The notes below the pieces were generated by a model. The model searched no databases. It was not told the DNA's origin and saw nothing but the letters and a program-made list of their open reading frames with translations. Shown here one piece after another: positions 51,942 through 57,228 of a stretch of 57,228 nucleotides of DNA (the first letter of the stretch is position 1; each line of letters starts with the position of its first letter). The translations under genes were made by a program, and so were the position numbers. The stretch is from Chloroflexota bacterium (GTDB lineage Bacteria; Chloroflexota; Anaerolineae; Promineifilales; Promineifilaceae). The stretch is taken from positions 1-57,228 of the forward strand of contig JAACFF010000002.1 of the NCBI GenBank assembly GCA_009937635.1, given 5' to 3'.

Positions 51942-53988
51942 GGTTTCCGTAGTCGTCCACCTCGCTCAACCAGCCGGGCGAGATAACGGTGGTTGTATCG
52001 TACTGAAACACCACTGCCGGACCGCTAAACACATGGCCTGGACGTAGTTTACCCCGCTCATACAATGTCGCCACTGTTTGCTCATCGCCAAACCAGACTG
52101 GTTTTTCTCCAACCACGGCTGCTCTGGCATCGGTCGTTTCCCGCGTCTCCTTGTAAAGGCTAGGCGGCGTCACCGGCGCGACAGCAGACAGCCGTAAAGT
52201 CACGATTTCCACCCGGGCATGTGCGCGTTGGTAACCATAACGCCTGGCGTGGGCTGCATGGAAAGCGCTGCCCACATCATTTTCTTGAAAGGGCACTATC
52301 AACTCGTGCGACTGTCCCACGTAACGCATATCCAGGCTGCGCTGTAAAACGATTGACGCCGGATCATGTCCTTCGTCCGCCATCTCAATCAGCGCACGCT
52401 CTACCAGCGGTCGAAAATTCTCAAGCAACCACTGCACCAACGTCGCTCCTGTTTCGTCGACTTGCCGCATAACTGTCTGTGAATAATCCTTAGTTGGCGC
52501 CGCCGCCAGCATCCCCAATGCCGACAGCACACCAGGAATCGTCGGAACCAATACCCGCGGAATTTGCAAGTTCCGGGCCAATTCACACGCATGAAGAGGT
52601 CCGGCGCCGCCAAAAGCAACCAGCGTGAAACGACGTGGATCGAAACCTCTCTCCACCGAGATGCGGCGGATCGCACGTTCCATATTAGCGTTGGCCACCT
52701 GGACAACCCCCCAGGCTGTCTCGGTTATTGATCCGGATCCCATCGCCCGCGCCAGTTTCGCCAGCGCCGATTTTGCCGCCCTCAGATCTAGATACTTTTC
52801 ACCGCCCAGGAAGTTCGCTGCATCCAAACGGCCCAGTATCAAATTTGCATCGGTAGTAGTCGCCCCAAAGAACAGATCTCTACCTTGTTCTACCTGCTGT
52901 CGCTCGGCAACCCTTTGCCCATAACAGGCCGGTCCCGGATCGGCGCCGGCGCTCTGAGGACCCACGTGCAATGCACCGCCCGCATCCACAAAGGCCAGAC
53001 TTCCACCTCCTGCCCCCACGGTGTGAATATCTATGATCGGCAGGCGCAAAGGAAGGCCGGCGATCTCGCCCCTGGCTGTACTGGGCAACCGTCCAGGGCA
53101 AAGAGCCACATCCGTACTGGTACCGCCCATATCAAACGTTATAAGCGCTTCATAACCGGCCTTACCCGCCACATAACGCGCACCCACCACCCCACCGGCC
53201 GGCCCGGAGAGGACAGTCCGAGCGGCAATTCGGCCGGCCGTCTCCGCGTTAATGATTCCCCCATTACTTTGCATCACCGTCAGACGCCGCTGCTGCAAAC
53301 CGCTCGCCAGCCGGGACAGGTAACGGCTCATCAGCGGCGCTACATACGCATTGATGACCGTCGTGGCCGTACGTTCATACTCGCGATATTCGGGCAAGAT
53401 TTCGCTAGAAAGTGAAACATGCACGTCTGCGCTCGCGGACCGGCCTTCCGCGGCTGCAGTATCAAACCACTTCTGTATTTCTTGGAGGATGAGGCGTTCG
53501 TGCTGCGGAACAAGGAAGGAGAAGAATAAGCACACGGCGATCGATTCGATTTCATCCACAGCCATTTGTTTCAGGACCGGTTGCAAACTTTCCGCTCGTA
53601 GCGGTACCAGGACCTCGCCCTGAGCTGAAACGCGCTCGTCGACCTCGAAACGCCACTGGCGCGGAACGAGGGGCGCCGGTTTCGTTGGCACCAACGCATA
53701 CAGATCCGGCCGGTTCTGCCGTCCGATAGCCAGTACGTCCGCGAAGCCCTTTGTCGTAATCAGCGCCGTGCGCGCCCCGCGTCGTTCCAGCAGCGCATTG
53801 GTAGCCACCGTGCTGCCGTGCACCACCTCGGCATTCTGCGGCACTTTCAAGGCATCAATGCCACTCAAGATAGATTGTGAGGGATCGTGTGGGGTGCTGA
53901 GCCGCTTGTGTAATCGTAAACGGCCGTGCACATCCAGCCACACATAGTCTGTGAATGTTCCGCCTGTGTCTACACCTAGCCGGAGCAT
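51919..53988 (-). CDS. Hydantoinase/oxoprolinase subunit A (HyuA-like)
   Basis: This 689-residue member of the HyuA/5-oxoprolinase family has an N-terminal actin-like nucleotide region (LGVDTGGTFTDYVWLD), VVHGSTVATNALLERRGA, and the central block VLSGPAGGVVGARYVA with TFDMGGTSTDVALC. The C-terminal third contains VAFGGAGPLHACELA. Family members hydrolyse hydantoins or 5-oxoproline in an ATP-dependent way, or form part of acetone/acetophenone carboxylases, normally with a HyuB partner. No hyuB gene is adjacent. The substrate cannot be decided from sequence. The ATG at 53988 is preceded by a hairpin and has a poor ribosome site. Confidence 0.88.
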   Translation of the reverse strand: MLRLGVDTGGTFTDYVWLDVHGRLRLHKRLSTPHDPSQSILSGIDALKVPQNAEVVHGSTVATNALLERRGARTALITTKGFADVLAIGRQNRPDLYALVPTKPAPLVPRQWRFEVDERVSAQGEVLVPLRAESLQPVLKQMAVDEIESIAVCLFFSFLVPQHERLILQEIQKWFDTAAAEGRSASADVHVSLSSEILPEYREYERTATTVINAYVAPLMSRYLSRLASGLQQRRLTVMQSNGGIINAETAGRIAARTVLSGPAGGVVGARYVAGKAGYEALITFDMGGTSTDVALCPGRLPSTARGEIAGLPLRLPIIDIHTVGAGGGSLAFVDAGGALHVGPQSAGADPGPACYGQRVAERQQVEQGRDLFFGATTTDANLILGRLDAANFLGGEKYLDLRAAKSALAKLARAMGSGSITETAWGVVQVANANMERAIRRISVERGFDPRRFTLVAFGGAGPLHACELARNLQIPRVLVPTIPGVLSALGMLAAAPTKDYSQTVMRQVDETGATLVQWLLENFRPLVERALIEMADEGHDPASIVLQRSLDMRYVGQSHELIVPFQENDVGSAFHAAHARRYGYQRAHARVEIVTLRLSAVAPVTPPSLYKETRETTDARAAVVGEKPVWFGDEQTVATLYERGKLRPGHVFSGPAVVFQYDTTTVISPGWLSEVDDYGNLILSNLS

Positions 53989-53997
53989 AAACAAGGT

Positions 53998-54026
53998 GCC
54001 GGGCAGATTGATCTAACCTGCCCGGC
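53998..54026 (-). terminator. Hairpin between membrane protein gene and hyuA-like gene
   Basis: A perfect nine-pair G/C-rich stem (GCCGGGCAG with CTGCCCGGC, 11-base loop) lies 11 bases after the stop of the 54038 gene. It is followed on the minus strand by only a short, interrupted T stretch (ACCTTGTTT). It may terminate partially, or restrict translation of the hyuA-like gene whose start is 10 bases on. Confidence 0.55.
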
Positions 54027-54037
54027 GGTATATTAAT

Positions 54038-55027
54038 TTACTCAGCGACTCCGGTCACAGGTTTCTTACTGGTGAATTCCCCATAAGCCAGCGTGACGGC
54101 CGTCGAGCGGAAAGCCACATAAATAGCATTGATCGCCGCGCCTACCAAGATCATGCATAATAAGCCGCCAGATGCTAAAACGACATCCATCACCTCAATC
54201 GTCTCGCTGCCAAAAAACCTCAGAGCAATAGGTGCAAAAGCCAACGCTGCTACCGGGATGAATATAGCCAGCGTCACCGCCCCAACTACGAAGCCAAGCA
54301 GCAAGAACAGCAGGATGAGAATGATGACCTCGCCCAGGTTATCTTTGATGACTTGCCAGCCGCGGCCGATACTTTCAATGACACCCATGTCTTCCAGGAC
54401 GGCTGCCCGTTGAGCAAATGGGTACAAAACTGTGACGACGATGCCTAGCAAGAGGAACAGGCACATCAAGCAGCAGATGAGGCCGATAAGCCCCGCGCCT
54501 AATCCACCAAGTACGGCACCGAAGTCACCCTGGCTTGCTGCCGCGCCGGCAGCCGTTGCTCCCGCTCCCATAACCAACACCATCACGCCTACAATCGCGG
54601 CCAGGATGAATATACCAAACAGGACGAGGTTCAGCCCGACCATGCGCCCCAACTTGTGCCAGCCGGCTGAAATCGCCTCGCCAAACGAGACCTTCTCACC
54701 TGCATCCAGCCGTGCTGCCGCGTCAATCATACCCGCCTGCGCGGTCAAGCGTACCAGCCATAGAACGATGGCCAGAATGAAGAAAAAACAAACCAGGCCC
54801 AGGATGATCGCGCTCGCCGCAGCGATGATAGCACCCAGATTTTCGGCGATCTCCGGCATGGCTTCGAATTCACTTCCGTCAAATGTGTATCCCGTGTCGC
54901 CGCCGCCACCGCCGCCACCACCGCCACTGGCACCACTTCCCAGAGCTGCCAGAAAACCCAGAACCAACATAAACTTGTGGTTCCAAATAACATCCCAAGA
55001 ACGTCGAAGAATATTCCCGTAATCCAT
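54038..55027 (-). CDS. Polytopic membrane protein with polyglycine tract
   Basis: This 329-residue protein has about six hydrophobic helices and a soluble pocket between TM1 and TM2 containing nine consecutive glycines (about residues 35-43). The N-terminus MDYGNILRRSWDVIWNHKFMLVLGF, and the paired loops with KVSFGEAISAGWHKLGRMVG and ESIGRGWQVIKDNLGEV, form a duplicated pattern: a G-W amphipathic helix followed by a long hydrophobic segment. This is seen in several uncharacterised bacterial membrane families. Function unknown. A strong GGAGGG site precedes the ATG. The glycine run is encoded by a GGN-type simple repeat that could slip. Confidence 0.75.
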   Translation of the reverse strand: MDYGNILRRSWDVIWNHKFMLVLGFLAALGSGASGGGGGGGGGDTGYTFDGSEFEAMPEIAENLGAIIAAASAIILGLVCFFFILAIVLWLVRLTAQAGMIDAAARLDAGEKVSFGEAISAGWHKLGRMVGLNLVLFGIFILAAIVGVMVLVMGAGATAAGAAASQGDFGAVLGGLGAGLIGLICCLMCLFLLLGIVVTVLYPFAQRAAVLEDMGVIESIGRGWQVIKDNLGEVIILILLFLLLGFVVGAVTLAIFIPVAALAFAPIALRFFGSETIEVMDVVLASGGLLCMILVGAAINAIYVAFRSTAVTLAYGEFTSKKPVTGVAE

Positions 55028-55126
55028 TTTTACCCTCCAAAAAGTAAAAACAACAAGCTAAGCAATCCACTAGCTGCCTTTGCATTCCCCGTGTCTTCAT
55101 CGTGCGCTTTGTTTCCTTTGCGGGAA

Positions 55127-55154
55127 AACATAGAGCACAGGGATCTTACAGCAA
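55127..55154 (-). promoter_or_regulatory. Candidate promoter upstream of the polyglycine membrane protein
   Basis: On the minus strand TTGCTG (55149-55154) and TATGTT (55127-55132) lie 16 bases apart, about 100 bases before the start codon at 55027. Both boxes are imperfect. The whole gap 55028-55310 shows no gene and no clear terminator for guaA. Confidence 0.3.
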
Positions 55155-55310
55155 ACGCTCAGCACTTCAGTTGAAAAATCGCCTAAGGACCACTGAGCTG
55201 TAAATCAATAAATTGATCTACAAAGTCGTCACAAAAAATTTACCTAGAAAGCTATACGCACTTCACCGTACCTTAGTTGTACAATTTGCTTCTCTGGCCT
55301 CTCTACCTCC

Positions 55311-56873
55311 TTACTCCCATTCGATAGTGCCCGGAGGCTTTGAGGTGATATCAAGTACAACACGGTTCACCCCATCCACCTCATTCACGATGCGACGGCT
55401 GACATAAGCCAGAAAATCATAAGGCAGTCGAGCCCAGTCGGCCGTCATAAAATCTTCACTTGTCACCGCGCGCAGAGCCACAACCTCCTGGTAAGTACGG
55501 CCGTCTCCCATAACGCCTACGCTCTTTACCGGCAGCAGCACTGCAAAAGCTTGTTGTGTTCCCTGCCGCAGCATACCCGCCTGCCCTAATGCTTCCACAA
55601 AAATAGCATCCGCCTTTCGTAATCGCTCCAGTCGTTCCCAGCTGATCTCCCCCAGGCAACGGATGGCCAGCCCCGGACCTGGGAAAGGTTGCCGCCAGAC
55701 GAGCTCATCCGGCAAGCCCAATGCCGTGCCGGTGCGCCGCACTTCATCTTTGAAGAGGGAACGCAGGGGCTCCACCAGCTCAAACTGCATATTTTCGGGC
55801 AAACCACCCACATTATGATGCGACTTGATCAAGTGCGCATCCTTCTTATCCTTGCCCGCGCTCTCGATCACATCAGGGTATATCGTCCCCTGGGCCAGGA
55901 AATTAATCTGGCCCAACTTATTCGCCTCGCGCTCGAAAATTCGCACGAACTTCTCGCCGATGATGCGCCGTTTCTGCTCCGGATCCGAAACCCCTTCCAA
56001 CGCTTCCAGATACTCCTCAATGGCGTTGACCGCCACCAACTGCATACCCATCTCTCGCTTAAAGGTTTCCACCACCTGCAGCGCCTCATCCTGGCGTAAC
56101 AAACCATGGTCGACAAAGATACAAGTTAGCTGGTTGGCTAAAGCGCGATGGATCAACGTTGCGGCCACGGCCGAATCCACACCACCGCTTAAACCGAGCA
56201 CAACACGGCCGTCTCCTACCTGGGCCCTGATCGCCGCAACCTGTTCATCAATAAAATTTGTTGGCGTCCAATCTGCGCCGCAGCCGCAAACATGATGCAC
56301 AAAATTACTCAGCAGCCTCTGCCCTTGCGCCGTATGCACTACCTCTGGGTGGAACTGCAAAGCGTAATAACTCTGTTCCAAATGGGCCGCCGCCGCCAAT
56401 GGCGAGTTATCTGTATGGGCCAGAGCTTCAAAACCAGCAGGTAAACTTTCCACCTTGTCACCATGGCTCATCCACACCTGTTGCGGATAGCCGGTTCCCT
56501 CGAACTTCCAACCTTCAAAAAGCGGATTTTCTAGTGCATCTACTCGCAATATCGCCGGCCCATACTCCCTTTTTTTGCTGCCTGCCACGCGGCCCCCAAG
56601 ACGATGGGCCAACAACTGCATGCCATAACAAATGCCCAACACGGGCACACCGTTGGACAAAATATAGTCTGGAAGCGTTGGCGCGCCTTGCTCAGTAACG
56701 CTGTTTGGGCCACCGCTGAGAATAAATCCCTTCGGCTCATGAGCCAGTATCACGTCCGCCGCCGTACGCCACGAATAAAGCTCGCAATAGACATTCGCCT
56801 CGCGCACCCGCCGCGCGATCAACTGCGAATACTGCGAGCCATAATCGAGAATAATTATGGTATCGTGTTGCAT
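55311..56873 (-). CDS. guaA: GMP synthase (glutamine-hydrolysing)
   Basis: This 520-residue enzyme converts XMP to GMP using glutamine and ATP. The N-terminal class I amidotransferase has catalytic C82 (GICYGMQ), H175 and E177 (QFHPEV). The ATP pyrophosphatase domain has the PP-loop SGGVDS (229-234). The C-terminal dimerisation domain contains [15 protein letters not shown] and ends [13 protein letters not shown], the standard GuaA terminus. The ribosome site before ATG 56873 is poor. The stop of a 33-codon ORF with a strong ribosome site lies 8 bases upstream, suggesting translational coupling. Confidence 0.97.
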   Translation of the reverse strand: MQHDTIIILDYGSQYSQLIARRVREANVYCELYSWRTAADVILAHEPKGFILSGGPNSVTEQGAPTLPDYILSNGVPVLGICYGMQLLAHRLGGRVAGSKKREYGPAILRVDALENPLFEGWKFEGTGYPQQVWMSHGDKVESLPAGFEALAHTDNSPLAAAAHLEQSYYALQFHPEVVHTAQGQRLLSNFVHHVCGCGADWTPTNFIDEQVAAIRAQVGDGRVVLGLSGGVDSAVAATLIHRALANQLTCIFVDHGLLRQDEALQVVETFKREMGMQLVAVNAIEEYLEALEGVSDPEQKRRIIGEKFVRIFEREANKLGQINFLAQGTIYPDVIESAGKDKKDAHLIKSHHNVGGLPENMQFELVEPLRSLFKDEVRRTGTALGLPDELVWRQPFPGPGLAIRCLGEISWERLERLRKADAIFVEALGQAGMLRQGTQQAFAVLLPVKSVGVMGDGRTYQEVVALRAVTSEDFMTADWARLPYDFLAYVSRRIVNEVDGVNRVVLDITSKPPGTIEWE

Positions 56874-56881
56874 AGGTCAAT

Positions 56882-56983
56882 TCACAAAATAATACTAATA
56901 CCCAGAAAAACAAAGCCGGCGATAATAGTTTTCTTGTAAGAGAATCTTTTCAAGCCATTTATGGACGGTGCGGTAGCTGCCAT
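56882..56983 (-). CDS. Small single-TM protein (33 residues) upstream of guaA
   Basis: An ATG at 56983 with a strong GGAGGG site opens a 33-codon frame: MAATAPSINGLKRF, then SYKKTIIAGFVFLGISIIL, and TGA at 56882-56884. The basic middle followed by an uninterrupted hydrophobic C-terminus looks like a small membrane peptide. Its stop is 8 bases before guaA, whose own ribosome site is weak. It could be a real small protein or a coupling leader that brings ribosomes to guaA. There are no repeated amino-acid codons that would suggest attenuation. Confidence 0.55.
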   Translation of the reverse strand: MAATAPSINGLKRFSYKKTIIAGFVFLGISIIL

Positions 56984-57042
56984 CTGTCCCTCCGGCCCTT
57001 TTGCGAGGCATCTATTGAACCATGCAAAAAACAGCACACTTG

Positions 57043-57048
57043 ATTATA
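57043..57048 (-). promoter_or_regulatory. Candidate -10 for the small ORF-guaA unit; region 56984-57228
   Basis: A perfect TATAAT on the minus strand lies about 60 bases before the small ORF. The sequence 16-18 bases upstream (ATGCCT and nearby) is not a good -35. I see no purine-riboswitch core, tRNA or gene in the remaining bases to the window edge. Confidence 0.4.
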
Positions 57049-57228
57049 ACCAACTCTGGCATGAAAGGCATTGGCTAGCTAGAGGGCTATGGGTGATTCC
57101 AAAGTCGCCCAAGGCGTGTCACGCCTGTACAGGTATCCATTCCCATTAATGTTCAGAAACGCACATGCTCGATATAAAAGCAACGGCAGCGCAAGCAAGC
57201 ACCTTGCCGACTGTATTTGTGTGGTCTT

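Noticed and set aside
54432-55022. Open frame opposite the polyglycine membrane protein, with a polyproline run
   Set aside because: The proline run is the antisense image of the glycine codons; the minus-strand gene has a strong ribosome site and TM helices.
56874-57228. Purine riboswitch upstream of guaA
   Set aside because: The three-way-junction core sequences of the purine aptamer are absent.

Overview
The window looks like chromosomal DNA of a free-living bacterium, most likely a member of the Chloroflexota (Anaerolineae-like). I infer this from the style of the genes: lipoprotein linkers with VEVTRVV repeats, a DUF4037 protein, a REC-like/DUF309 fusion, tandem CNNM/CorC-type transporters, many polytopic membrane proteins of no known family, and a bacterial ubiquitin-like operon containing RING-like proteins. 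G+C is moderate. No rRNA, tRNA, transposase, integrase, prophage gene or CRISPR array was seen. The palindrome ACGGCCGT recurs about 27 times across the window.

Layout. 1-2 kb (minus): a DUF58 protein cut by the window edge and its MoxR ATPase. 2-11 kb (plus): membrane protein, gyrB, a metallophosphoesterase, a long-chain acyl-CoA synthetase, proB, proA (the first two steps of proline synthesis) and a small HD hydrolase. 11-18 kb (minus): cell-wall functions (a lipoprotein lytic transglycosylase with TPRs, a membrane coiled-coil protein, mltG), with DUF4037, a shortened binding-protein lipoprotein and ruvX. 18-21.6 kb (minus): alaS, preceded by what reads as a classical ribosome-stalling attenuator (leader peptide with five consecutive Ala codons, antiterminator, terminator) and followed by a decayed GNAT acetyltransferase. 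21.8-27.5 kb: a Ca2+-type P-ATPase, a DUF309 protein and a polytopic membrane protein. 27.5-35.1 kb (minus): a LacI-controlled sugar uptake operon (regulator, binding protein, two permeases, a ruined glycosyltransferase, a GH13 sucrose-phosphorylase-like enzyme), with one operator sitting exactly in the spacer between -35 and -10. 35-39 kb (plus): two overlapping CNNM/CorC paralogues and a small 4-TM protein. 39-40.5 kb: an M32 carboxypeptidase.

40.6-51.2 kb (minus) is the most unusual part: ten co-directional genes forming a eukaryote-like ubiquitin-type conjugation system. In transcription order they are a dynamin-like GTPase, an unknown protein with a C-terminal beta-sandwich, a cytoplasmic CAP-domain protein, an E1 (ThiF fold plus zinc ribbon), an 88-residue ubiquitin-like protein, an E2 with HPN and catalytic Cys, two JAMM proteases and two RING-like treble-clef proteins. 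The JAMM pair and the RING pair are each tandem paralogues. Activation, conjugation, possible ligation and deconjugation are therefore all encoded together. The GTPase, CAP and beta-sandwich proteins are unexplained partners.

51-57 kb: a GNAT acetyltransferase, a HyuA-type hydantoinase/oxoprolinase subunit, a glycine-rich membrane protein, and guaA preceded by a 33-residue single-TM small ORF.
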